The notes below the pieces were generated by a model, which ran no database searches, was not told the origin of the DNA, and was given only the letters and a program-made list of their open reading frames with translations. Source: Flavobacteriales bacterium UBA7878 (GTDB lineage: Bacteria > Bacteroidota > Bacteroidia > Flavobacteriales > Schleiferiaceae). From it: a DNA stretch of 13,830 nucleotides. Location: NCBI GenBank assembly GCA_002501205.1, contig DLRW01000079.1:10186-24015 (forward strand), given 5' to 3'. Each line of letters opens with the position of its first letter. The stretch's first letter is position 1. This document shows, in pieces, positions 1 to 6,327 of this stretch. The translations under genes and the position numbers were made by a program.

Positions 1-1411
1 CAAAGGTTACCTCAATTTGAGGAACTCCACGTGGTGCAGGAGGAATATCAGTCAACTGGAAGCGACCGATAGTCTTGTTATCCTGTGCCATAGGACGCTC
101 ACCTTGCAATACGTGGATATCCACAGCAGGTTGATTGTCGCTGGCGGTAGAGAATACCTCTGATTTATTGGTAGGAATAGTAGTATTCGCCTCAATCAAT
201 TTGGTGAATACGCCACCCATGGTTTCGATACCTAATGAAAGTGGAGTTACATCCAGAAGCAATACATCTTTCACATCACCAGCCAATACACCACCTTGAA
301 TGGCAGCACCTAAGGCAACTACTTCATCAGGGTTTACTCCTTTAGAAGGATCTTTACCGAAGAAGCTCTTCACAGCATCCTGAATAGCAGGAATACGAGT
401 AGAACCACCTACCAGGATTACCTGGTCGATATCGGATACATCCAGATCGGCATTCTTCAGTGCGGTACGACAAGGAGCGATGGTACGATCTATTAAATCA
501 TGTACTAATTGCTCGAATTTGGCACGGCTTAATTTGCGAACCAAGTGCTTAGGACCACTGGCAGTAGCAGTGATATAAGGCAAGTTGATTTCGGTATCGC
601 TGGAAGAAGACAATTCGATTTTGGCTTTCTCAGCAGCTTCTTTCAAGCGTTGTAAGGCCATTGCATCTTTGCTTAAGTCGAAATCTTCTTCCGCTTTAAA
701 CTCAGCAATTAACCAATCGATAACGGCTTGGTCAAAGTCATCCCCACCTAGGTGAGTATCACCGTCGGTAGCCAATACTTCGAATACACCATCTCCTAAT
801 TCGAGAATAGAAACGTCGTGGGTACCACCACCACAGTCAAATACTGCTACTTTTTGGTCCTGACCTTTTTTGTCGATACCATAAGCCAAAGAGGCGGCAG
901 TAGGTTCGTTGATGATACGGCGCACTTTTAAACCAGCGATTTCACCGGCTTCTTTGGTCGCCTGACGTTGAGAGTCGTTAAAGTAAGCGGGTACAGTAAT
1001 TACCGCTTCTGTTACTTCTTCACCCAAATAATCCTCAGCAGTTTTCTTCATTTTCTGAAGCACCATGGCTGATAATTCTTGTGGGGTGTATTTGCGATCA
1101 TCGATCTCTACCCGTGGGGTATCGTTATCGCCTTTAATTACCTTATAAGGAACTCGTCCGGCTTCTTTAGACACTTCCGAAAAAGAAGATCCCATGAAGC
1201 GCTTAATAGAGCTGATCGTCTTATGTGGATTGGTGATCGCCTGACGCTTTGCAGGGTCACCTACTTTGCGCTCACCGCCTTCTACGAATGCAATCACAGA
1301 GGGGGTTGTGCGTTTTCCTTCGCTATTTGGAATCACCACTGGTTCGTTACCTTCCATAACGGCAACGCATGAGTTAGTGGTTCCTAAGTCAATGCCAATG
1401 ATTTTTCCCAT
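1..1411 (-). CDS. dnaK: Molecular chaperone DnaK (Hsp70), 3' end outside window
   Basis: This is the cytoplasmic ATP-dependent Hsp70 chaperone, which works with DnaJ and GrpE to fold and rescue proteins. Reading the minus strand from the ATG at 1411, the protein begins MGKIIGIDLGTTNSCVAVMEG, the Hsp70 phosphate-1 motif. Further motifs are ITVPAYFNDSQRQATKEA (about residues 137-154), NEPTAASLAYG, FDCGGGTHDVS (about 191-201), LGGDDFD and ILVGGSTRIP, so the whole nucleotide-binding domain is present. The last visible part, including the segment ending IPPAPRGVPQIEVTF, belongs to the beta substrate-binding domain. About 470 of the usual ~635 codons are seen; the lid lies beyond the window. No CIRCE operator and no TAnnTTTG box is visible upstream; instead there is a sigma-54-like element at 1461-1476. 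Family identity is certain. Confidence 0.98.
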   Translation of the reverse strand, partial: MGKIIGIDLGTTNSCVAVMEGNEPVVIPNSEGKRTTPSVIAFVEGGERKVGDPAKRQAITNPHKTISSIKRFMGSSFSEVSKEAGRVPYKVIKGDNDTPRVEIDDRKYTPQELSAMVLQKMKKTAEDYLGEEVTEAVITVPAYFNDSQRQATKEAGEIAGLKVRRIINEPTAASLAYGIDKKGQDQKVAVFDCGGGTHDVSILELGDGVFEVLATDGDTHLGGDDFDQAVIDWLIAEFKAEEDFDLSKDAMALQRLKEAAEKAKIELSSSSDTEINLPYITATASGPKHLVRKLSRAKFEQLVHDLIDRTIAPCRTALKNADLDVSDIDQVILVGGSTRIPAIQDAVKSFFGKDPSKGVNPDEVVALGAAIQGGVLAGDVKDVLLLDVTPLSLGIETMGGVFTKLIEANTTIPTNKSEVFSTASDNQPAVDIHVLQGERPMAQDNKTIGRFQLTDIPPAPRGVPQIEVTF

Positions 1412-1460
1412 GGCTTTTATTGATTTTTAATGGTTAGCTCAATCATTCGCCTCTAAATAG

Positions 1461-1476
1461 TCAAAGCATGTGCCAA
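1461..1476 (-). promoter_or_regulatory. Possible sigma-54-like promoter of dnaK
   Basis: The minus strand reads TTGGCACATGCTTTGA. The -24 half (TTGGCAC) matches the sigma-54 consensus TGGCACG-N4-TTGCW. The -12 half is TTGA, so the normally conserved C is missing. Spacing between the two halves is exactly that of the consensus. A transcript would start near 1449-1450 and leave a leader of about 38 bases before the dnaK ATG. A similar element lies in front of the small heat-shock gene. This is a pattern match only. Confidence 0.3.
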
Positions 1477-1483
1477 GGCCCTG

Positions 1484-1516
1484 AAACAAAAAAAATCCTG
1501 TCATACCTGACAGGAT
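1484..1516 (-). terminator. Intrinsic terminator of the 1563-2630 lipoprotein gene
   Basis: On the minus strand a perfect 9-bp stem (ATCCTGTCA / TGACAGGAT, plus-strand 1495-1503 and 1508-1516) with a 4-base loop is followed by a run of T (A at 1488-1495 on the plus strand). This is a classical Rho-independent terminator about 45 bases after the lipoprotein stop codon. It separates that gene from dnaK, which is read in the same direction. The plus-strand side has no U-tract after the stem, so it acts in one direction. Confidence 0.88.
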
Positions 1517-1562
1517 CGTAGATTTTGACTGACTATTTGAGTTGTTCGTGTCGCTCTGTCAG

Positions 1563-2630
1563 TTAAAAACAAACTTTTTGATTATCGATACAGTAGCATG
1601 TGTCAGTACCGCCTAATTCCACTCGAGCGAAGTTGAGGTCGCAAATAATGCCACTTTCCAGCATGCGATCATAAATGCTTTGTTGTAAACGACAATCATT
1701 ACGACGGGCAAAGGTGCGCGAGCTCAAAATGCCGGTTCCATTAATTACCTGCTCATATTGTGGACGGTTCTGATTAACGCCAGTAGAGGGCTTACTCAGT
1801 TCGATAAAGGTCATTAACTCCTCAGAAGCACCAATAATCTCTACATCCATTCCAATGAAAAAGCGCAAGATGTTCTTAGAGGGATCTTCTTCAATCCGGG
1901 CAGCAAGGGCCGAGTAAAGCTCGTTTCCACTGAAGAGAATATCGATTTGATCAAAAGGATTTTCTTCCAGAGGCAAACGAATGGTTTCGGTTTTAAATAC
2001 TTCGGAACCAGTGCTTTTGTTGTACTCTTTGTAGTGGAAATACAAGATAGGTTGATAAGCAATCATCTTCTCGGTAGCCTGAGGATCATTACCATCGGTA
2101 TCCTGACGAACATTGAACTGCAATCGTCCATCAAAATAGCGTGCAGTGATAATAGGTAACGGACGGGTAATATTGATGCTGCCAACAATTCCGGTACGTG
2201 CACTGGCAACACTGCCATCGGCGCGGTTTACCACAATTTCATATTCACGGCTACTTTGAATAGGGAAGTTGCTGGGGATGCGGTACAAGTGATAGCCTTC
2301 ATCGGTATAAATACCGCTGTCCAATGGAATACTATTGTCCCAAATTAATTCTACTTCCTGATTGAAAGTACTGGCTCCGGGATTGTATTCGCGAATGAAA
2401 ACATCAATTTCGGTAGAGTCGTAATAGAGAGAATCACTAATGCCATAGGAGGCACTGGCCGCATCATCCCCTAAATACCCTCTTTGAATACGAACGTAGT
2501 TGGTATCCATTACCGGGTTCAGCATACCATACATGATGGTCATGTCCTTGTATTCGGCGTTGATATCAATCTCATTATCGCAGGCCGAAAACAAAATCAA
2601 AGAACCTAATGCTGCTAAAAATTTCTTCAT
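1563..2630 (-). CDS. Bacteroidota surface lipoprotein, function unknown (DUF4249-like layout)
   Basis: The 355-residue protein begins MKKFLAALGSLILFSACDNE. This is a type II signal peptide with lipobox FSAC and lipidated Cys17, so it is exported and lipid-anchored. The mature part opens with EIDINAEYKDMTIMYGMLNPVMDTNYVRIQR, resembling the start of the Bacteroidota 'DUF4249' lipoproteins, which are thought to lie in the outer membrane. That link is my impression, not a proven match. The rest is predicted mostly beta (many alternating hydrophobic stretches). The last ~50 residues hold five cysteines, ending DTCYCIDNQKVCF, unusual for this kind of protein and suggestive of disulfides or a metal site. 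It is a single-gene unit with its own -7 box (2672-2679) and terminator, and is divergent from panB. No function can be given. Confidence 0.85.
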   Translation of the reverse strand: MKKFLAALGSLILFSACDNEIDINAEYKDMTIMYGMLNPVMDTNYVRIQRGYLGDDAASASYGISDSLYYDSTEIDVFIREYNPGASTFNQEVELIWDNSIPLDSGIYTDEGYHLYRIPSNFPIQSSREYEIVVNRADGSVASARTGIVGSINITRPLPIITARYFDGRLQFNVRQDTDGNDPQATEKMIAYQPILYFHYKEYNKSTGSEVFKTETIRLPLEENPFDQIDILFSGNELYSALAARIEEDPSKNILRFFIGMDVEIIGASEELMTFIELSKPSTGVNQNRPQYEQVINGTGILSSRTFARRNDCRLQQSIYDRMLESGIICDLNFARVELGGTDTCYCIDNQKVCF

Positions 2631-2671
2631 GTTACAGAGTAAAAGATTTGTGGGTCAAAAGCCACACGCTT

Positions 2672-2679
2672 CAAAAGTA
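2672..2679 (-). promoter_or_regulatory. Bacteroidota -7 box for the 1563-2630 lipoprotein gene
   Basis: The minus strand reads TACTTTTG, an exact match to TAnnTTTG, the -7 element of the Bacteroidota housekeeping sigma factor. Transcription would start near 2665, leaving a leader of about 35 bases. No well-spaced -33 TTG is seen. The box directly abuts the opposite-facing box at 2680-2687. Confidence 0.55.
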
Positions 2680-2687
2680 TAAATTTG
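2680..2687 (+). promoter_or_regulatory. Bacteroidota -7 box for panB
   Basis: TAAATTTG is an exact match to TAnnTTTG and lies 18 bases before the panB ATG at 2706, so transcription would begin near 2693-2694 with a leader of about 12 bases. The nearest TTTG upstream (2647-2650) is about 29 bases away, too far for a good -33 element. Because the box overlaps an in-frame TTG at 2685, it argues against that TTG as the panB start. Confidence 0.55.
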
Positions 2688-2705
2688 CATTCACAATTAT
2701 TTAAT

Positions 2706-3524
2706 ATGTCCGTAGCAAGCTCAGACTTTAAGAAGGTTACTACCAATTCGGTACAGGAAATGAAACGCCAGGGAGAGAAAATCTCCATGCTCACCGCCTA
2801 TGATTTCACCTTGGCGGGAATTGTTGATAAAGCAGGGATCGATGTTATTTTGGTAGGCGATAGTGCCTCTAATGTAATGGCTGGTCATGAAACCACCTTA
2901 CCCATCACCTTGGATCAAATGATTTACCATGCTTCCAGTGTTGTGCGGGCTGTAGATCGGGCTTTAGTGGTGGTAGACTTACCATTTGGTTCCTATCAAG
3001 GTAACTCCAAGGAGGCTCTGGGCTCTGCTATTCGTATTATGAAGGAGAGCGGTGGCCATGCCGTGAAACTTGAGGGAGGGGTAGAGATTATTGAATCTGT
3101 TGAGCGTATTCTTACTGCCGGTATTCCGGTGATGGGGCACTTGGGTTTAACGCCCCAAAGCATCTATAAATTTGGTACTTATACGGTTCGCGCTCGTCAG
3201 GAAGCTGAGGCCGAAAAGCTGATCAGCGATGCCAAAGCCTTAGAAAAAGCTGGTTGCTTTGCTTTAGTATTGGAGAAAATCCCCGCCGATTTAGCCGAAA
3301 GAGTAGCGCAAGAATTAAATATTCCGGTAATTGGTATTGGCGCCGGTGCCGGTGTGGATGGCCAGGTATTGGTTTTACATGATATGCTGGGCATGACTCA
3401 TGAGTTTAACCCTCGCTTCTTACGTCGATATTTAGACCTTTATACGGATATCACCGGAGCCGTGCAATCCTATGTGCATGATGTGAAGAGCCACGATTTC
3501 CCTAATGATAAAGAGCAGTATTAG
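2706..3524 (+). CDS. panB: 3-methyl-2-oxobutanoate hydroxymethyltransferase PanB
   Basis: PanB (EC 2.1.2.11) moves a hydroxymethyl group from 5,10-methylene-tetrahydrofolate to 2-oxoisovalerate to give ketopantoate, the first committed step to pantothenate and coenzyme A. The 272-residue length is typical. Family motifs appear in order: ISMLTAYDF (26-34), LVGDSASNV (49-57), VVDLPFGSYQ (89-98), AVKLEGG (119-125), VMGHLGLTPQS (142-152), VLEKIP (188-193) and IPVIGIGAGAGVDGQVLVLHD (206-226). By family comparison Asp52, Asp91 and Glu123 should bind the metal and Glu190 should act as catalytic base. An in-frame TTG at 2685 would add seven residues, but it lies inside the promoter box, so the ATG at 2706 is preferred. 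The stop codon overlaps the next gene's GTG by one base. Confidence 0.97.
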   Translation: MSVASSDFKKVTTNSVQEMKRQGEKISMLTAYDFTLAGIVDKAGIDVILVGDSASNVMAGHETTLPITLDQMIYHASSVVRAVDRALVVVDLPFGSYQGNSKEALGSAIRIMKESGGHAVKLEGGVEIIESVERILTAGIPVMGHLGLTPQSIYKFGTYTVRARQEAEAEKLISDAKALEKAGCFALVLEKIPADLAERVAQELNIPVIGIGAGAGVDGQVLVLHDMLGMTHEFNPRFLRRYLDLYTDITGAVQSYVHDVKSHDFPNDKEQY

Positions 3525-4219
3525 TGCCCATTAGTGAGCGCATTTTATTCGAAGACAATCATCTGATCATCGTAAATAAGCTCGCAGGCGAATTGGTCCA
3601 GGGCGACTTTACAGGTGACAAACCTTTGCTCGAAAAAGTCCGGGACTATATTCGGGACACCTATAATAAACCCGGCAATGTTTTTTGCGGATTGGTGCAT
3701 CGCTTGGATCGACCTACCTCTGGTATTGTAGTTTTTGCTAAAACCAGCAAGGCTTTAAGCCGGATGAATAAAACCTTCGAAAAGCGGGAGGTGCGCAAGA
3801 TCTATTATGCCATAGTGCAAGAGAAGCCTAATCCTGCTGAAGGGCGTTTAGTGCATTATTTGAAGAAAGAAGCAAAAAACAACAAATCCTATCCTCGACC
3901 TGCCAGTGACCAAAATGCGAAGAAGGCAGAATTGACCTATAAGCTCATTGCGGATTCGCAACGTTATTTTCTGGTAGAAGTGGAATTGCATACCGGTCGT
4001 CACCATCAAATCCGAGCGCAATTAGCCGCGATCGGCTGCCCGATTAAAGGGGATTTGAAATATGGCTTTGCTCGTTCAAATCATGATGCCAGTATCAGTT
4101 TACATGCTGGTCGAATTCAATTTGAACATCCGGTAGGAGGGGAGCCCATTGATATAGTGGCAGCAAATCCGGGGGAAGATGCGATTTGGCGTATCTTTAA
4201 CCCTAAGATCACTGCATGA
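3524..4219 (+). CDS. RluA-family pseudouridine synthase
   Basis: This 231-residue enzyme should convert selected uridines in rRNA or tRNA to pseudouridine. The signature HRLDRPTSGIVVFAKT starts at residue 59, with catalytic Asp62. The later segment ELHTGRHHQIRAQLAAIGCPIKGD is the second conserved family block. There is no N-terminal S4 domain, so it is a compact member like TruC or the short Bacteroidota RluA proteins. The exact target cannot be read from the sequence. The start is GTG at 3524, one base overlapping the panB stop; the next in-frame ATG falls after the catalytic motif, so GTG is effectively required. The last bases (ATGA at 4216-4219) overlap the start of the following gene, pointing to coupled translation in one panB operon. 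Confidence 0.93.
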   Translation: MPISERILFEDNHLIIVNKLAGELVQGDFTGDKPLLEKVRDYIRDTYNKPGNVFCGLVHRLDRPTSGIVVFAKTSKALSRMNKTFEKREVRKIYYAIVQEKPNPAEGRLVHYLKKEAKNNKSYPRPASDQNAKKAELTYKLIADSQRYFLVEVELHTGRHHQIRAQLAAIGCPIKGDLKYGFARSNHDASISLHAGRIQFEHPVGGEPIDIVAANPGEDAIWRIFNPKITA

Positions 4220-4902
4220 AACTTCTATTCGAATTATTAACGCTCTTGCTTTTATTCATCCTTTTTCGGGGTGCTATAAAACGTTTTCTGCCTAAGAAAA
4301 CGGAGATGGATCGTTTTTCCCCCGAATCTTTAAAAGCGTTGAGACGTTTTCGGGGTCGTTATTTTCAGTTACTGCTCTTGTTCATTTTAATCTTTGGAAC
4401 CGGAATCTTTTTCCTCCTGGTTTGGATTAATAGCACCACGTTGATGGCTCCCGATTCATTAGCTCTCTACTTTCCCCTAAAGAATTCTGCCTTTTGGCAA
4501 GCATCTATCCTGGGCGGGCTCTTAGTTGGTTCTCTTGTTGCCTTTCGGCTCAACCGTAAAATGCAAAAGGATGGTCTTAGCTTCTATTTGGAGGAATTGC
4601 AAGAGTTGGCTCAAGGCTATCAGAGCTTTGGTACCTTTAGATATCTGCAATACGGCTTGGGATTGCTACTCTTTGCAGTGCTGTCCTATTCTGCCTTGAG
4701 TAGTGGTATTGCTTTAGATAAGGCTTCCGTTACCATAATAGAACCTTTTGGGCAATACGATAGTCATTCATTCACAGAAATAAAAAAGCTGGATATCAAA
4801 GAAGATACCCAGCTTTTACTTGATGAAAAGGACACTATTAACCTGTCTTTTTATAAAATAGATACTCTGCGTTTAAATCTATTTATTGAGGATCTTAATT
4901 GA
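4216..4902 (+). CDS. Four-helix membrane protein of unknown function
   Basis: I do not recognise this 228-residue protein. It has four likely membrane helices, at about residues 2-20, 52-72, 92-111 and 144-166. A basic loop follows helix 1 (KRFLPKKTEMDRF...LKALRRFRGRY), suggesting that loop is cytoplasmic. A loop of about 30 residues (112-143) holds charged, helical sequence (RLNRKMQKDG...LEELQELAQGY). The C-terminal ~60 residues are soluble, rich in Asp and Lys, and end IDTLRLNLFIEDLN. The ATG overlaps the stop of the pseudouridine synthase gene (ATGA), so it is translated from the panB operon. The final 8 bases overlap the end of the opposite-strand heat-shock gene. No catalytic motif is visible; a small envelope or stress-sensing role would be a guess. 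Confidence 0.8.
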   Translation: MKLLFELLTLLLLFILFRGAIKRFLPKKTEMDRFSPESLKALRRFRGRYFQLLLLFILIFGTGIFFLLVWINSTTLMAPDSLALYFPLKNSAFWQASILGGLLVGSLVAFRLNRKMQKDGLSFYLEELQELAQGYQSFGTFRYLQYGLGLLLFAVLSYSALSSGIALDKASVTIIEPFGQYDSHSFTEIKKLDIKEDTQLLLDEKDTINLSFYKIDTLRLNLFIEDLN

Positions 4903-4913
4903 TTTCAATTAAG
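4894..4913. repeat. Perfect inverted repeat spanning two convergent stop codons
   Basis: CTTAATTGA and TCAATTAAG form a 9-bp perfect stem around two bases. The left arm contains the stop codons of both the plus-strand membrane protein gene (TGA, 4900-4902) and the minus-strand heat-shock gene (TTA on the plus strand, 4895-4897). The stem is AT-rich and has no T-run on either side, so it is not a classical terminator. It may slow or end transcription from both directions or protect the 3' ends. Confidence 0.6.
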
Positions 4914-5332
4914 CGAGAAGCTTTCTTGCTCTCTTCTTTTTTAGGAACACTAAGGCGTAAGATTCCATCTTCAAAACGAGCGGTAATAGCCTCAGCGTTT
5001 ACACGATCTTCTGGTAAACGAAACTGACGCTCGAAATTGTGAATGCGAAACTCGCGGCGCAAGTAATTACTGTCCTTTTCCTCTTTGTTCTCCTTGCGTT
5101 CTGCTTTGAGGGTAAGTAAGTCTCCATCCACTTCAATATGCAAATCCTCCTTGCGGTAACCGGGGGCTAAAAGCTCAATTTCGAACTGTGAATCAATCTC
5201 TAGAATATTCACAGATTCTTTTCGATGATTTACCATGTTTCGATTCATCCAATGTAGGGGTTCGTCGCGGAAAAATCCATCGAATAACTGATCGAATAAT
5301 GGGGCTTCGTTTTGTCTTTTTATAACTTTCAT
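4895..5332 (-). CDS. Small heat-shock protein, Hsp20/alpha-crystallin family
   Basis: This 145-residue cytoplasmic holdase would bind unfolding proteins without ATP and hand them to DnaK, which is also encoded in this window. The alpha-crystallin domain covers about residues 40-132 (NILEIDSQFEIELLAPGYRKEDLHIEV... then ARFEDGILRLSVPKKE). The short tail ends SRLIEIN, giving the I-x-I motif (IEI, 142-144) used for oligomer assembly. The N-terminal arm (FDQLFDGFFRDEP) is typical of the family. The frame is open back to an ATG at 5455, but the added 41 residues are not sHsp-like and would cover the proposed promoter, so the ATG at 5332 (MKVIKRQ) is chosen. No TAnnTTTG box is seen upstream; a sigma-54-like element is at 5369-5385. 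It is tail-to-tail with, and overlaps by 8 bases, the preceding membrane protein gene. Confidence 0.95.
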   Translation of the reverse strand: MKVIKRQNEAPLFDQLFDGFFRDEPLHWMNRNMVNHRKESVNILEIDSQFEIELLAPGYRKEDLHIEVDGDLLTLKAERKENKEEKDSNYLRREFRIHNFERQFRLPEDRVNAEAITARFEDGILRLSVPKKEESKKASRLIEIN

Positions 5333-5368
5333 TGTATTGCTTTTTTCTTTTGACTTCTCCCTGCTTAT

Positions 5369-5385
5369 TACAATTGAAATGCCAA
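5369..5385 (-). promoter_or_regulatory. Possible sigma-54-like promoter of the hsp20 gene
   Basis: The minus strand reads TTGGCATTTCAATTGTA. TTGGCAT fits the sigma-54 -24 element and TTGT partly fits the -12 element, with the consensus C replaced by T. Spacing between halves is canonical and identical to the element before dnaK. A start near 5359 would leave a leader of about 27 bases. This is a pattern match without experimental support. Confidence 0.3.
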
Positions 5386-5437
5386 TGAGGAAATTATTGT
5401 TTTCGCCAGACCCTGCTGTGTCTTTTTGTCTGTTTGT

Positions 5438-5450
5438 GGTAAATTTTACC
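5438..5450. repeat. Short operator-like palindrome in the hsp20/M48 divergent region
   Basis: GGTAAATTTTACC has two 6-bp arms (GGTAAA / TTTACC) around one T. It lies in the 185-bp region between the divergent heat-shock and protease genes, roughly 70 bases before the protease ATG. TAAATTTT inside it is one base off the -7 consensus, so it could be an operator overlapping a weak promoter, or chance in AT-rich DNA. Confidence 0.3.
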
Positions 5451-5517
5451 GTCATATTTTCAGTTAGAGGCTAATTCTCCTGCCAAATTGTTTTTCTTTG
5501 CGATCAAATTCCCAACC

Positions 5518-6324
5518 ATGAGAAAGCTTGTTCTTACCGCATTGATAATTGCCCTTGGTGCTTGTAAAACCGTACCCCTAACAGGCCGTAAACAAGTAGC
5601 TTTAATACCAGGAGCTCAAATGAATGCCATGGCGGTAGATCAGTATCAGCAAGTGTTATCTGAATCGAAGGTGATCAAAGGAACTGCCCAAGCTCAAACG
5701 GTAGAGCGGGTAGGTAGAAAGATTGCAGCAGCCGTAGAGCGTTATCTAACTCAAAAAGGTCATGCGGATATGGTGAAGGACTTTAAATGGGAATTTGCCT
5801 TAATAGATGAGAATGTTGCTAATGCCTGGTGTATGCCGGGTGGTAAGGTGGCCTTTTACACCGGTATTTTGGGAATCTGCCAGGATGAAGCCGGTATTGC
5901 CGTAGTAATGGGGCATGAGATTGCCCATGCGGTGGCCAGCCATGGTTCTGAGCGCATGAGCCAGGGCCTTATCCAACAAATGGGAGGAGTAGCCTTGCAG
6001 GTCGCTATAAAGGATCAACCGGAAAAGACACAGTCCTTATATATGACGGCTTATGGTATTGGATCGCAATACGGAGCTATGTTACCCTTCAGCCGTTTAC
6101 ATGAAAGCGAAGCGGATAAGATGGGTTTAGTATTTATGGGAATGGCCGGCTATGATCCACGAGAAGCTCCTAAGTTTTGGGAGCGAATGGCAGCTCAAAG
6201 TGGCGGTAATCAGCCCCCTGAGTTTATGTCTACTCACCCATCTCACAGCACACGTATCAAAGACCTGAATGCCAATATGGGCGAGGCCATGAAATATTAC
6301 TTGCAAACCCAGCAAGGTCAATAG
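5518..6324 (+). CDS. M48-family lipoprotein metalloprotease (LoiP/BepA-like)
   Basis: This 268-residue zinc protease should act in the periplasm, probably on misfolded envelope proteins. It starts MRKLVLTALIIALGACKTVP, a lipoprotein signal with Cys16 as lipidation site. The zinc motif HEIAH lies at 133-137 (VVMGHEIAHAVASHGSERMS), and the third ligand should be Glu196 in the LHESEAD segment (194-200). The C-terminal STHPSHSTRIKDL is another conserved block. The length fits the short LoiP type without TPR repeats, so BepA-like assembly functions are less likely. A TTG at 5488 is in frame, but the signal peptide is correctly placed only from the ATG at 5518. The stop is 3 bases before the next gene's ATG, so the two are probably co-transcribed. 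Confidence 0.95.
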   Translation: MRKLVLTALIIALGACKTVPLTGRKQVALIPGAQMNAMAVDQYQQVLSESKVIKGTAQAQTVERVGRKIAAAVERYLTQKGHADMVKDFKWEFALIDENVANAWCMPGGKVAFYTGILGICQDEAGIAVVMGHEIAHAVASHGSERMSQGLIQQMGGVALQVAIKDQPEKTQSLYMTAYGIGSQYGAMLPFSRLHESEADKMGLVFMGMAGYDPREAPKFWERMAAQSGGNQPPEFMSTHPSHSTRIKDLNANMGEAMKYYLQTQQGQ

Positions 6325-6327
6325 TAG

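Noticed and set aside
1079..1372. 97-codon open frame antisense to dnaK
   Set aside because: It is opposite the conserved ATPase domain of dnaK, and its product resembles no known protein.
1412..1500. CIRCE (HrcA) operator before dnaK
   Set aside because: No TTAGCACTC-N9-GAGTGCTAA or near match is present in the upstream region.
2685..2705. TTG start extending PanB by seven residues
   Set aside because: The TTG sits within the -7 box and would be upstream of the likely transcript start; the ATG at 2706 gives a normal PanB N-terminus.
5333..5455. N-terminal extension of 41 residues on the small heat-shock protein
   Set aside because: The added residues are low in family resemblance and overlap the proposed promoter; MKVIKRQ at 5332 starts a normal Hsp20.
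5488..5517. TTG start for the M48 protease
   Set aside because: It would put ten residues before an otherwise well-formed lipoprotein signal peptide that begins at the ATG at 5518.
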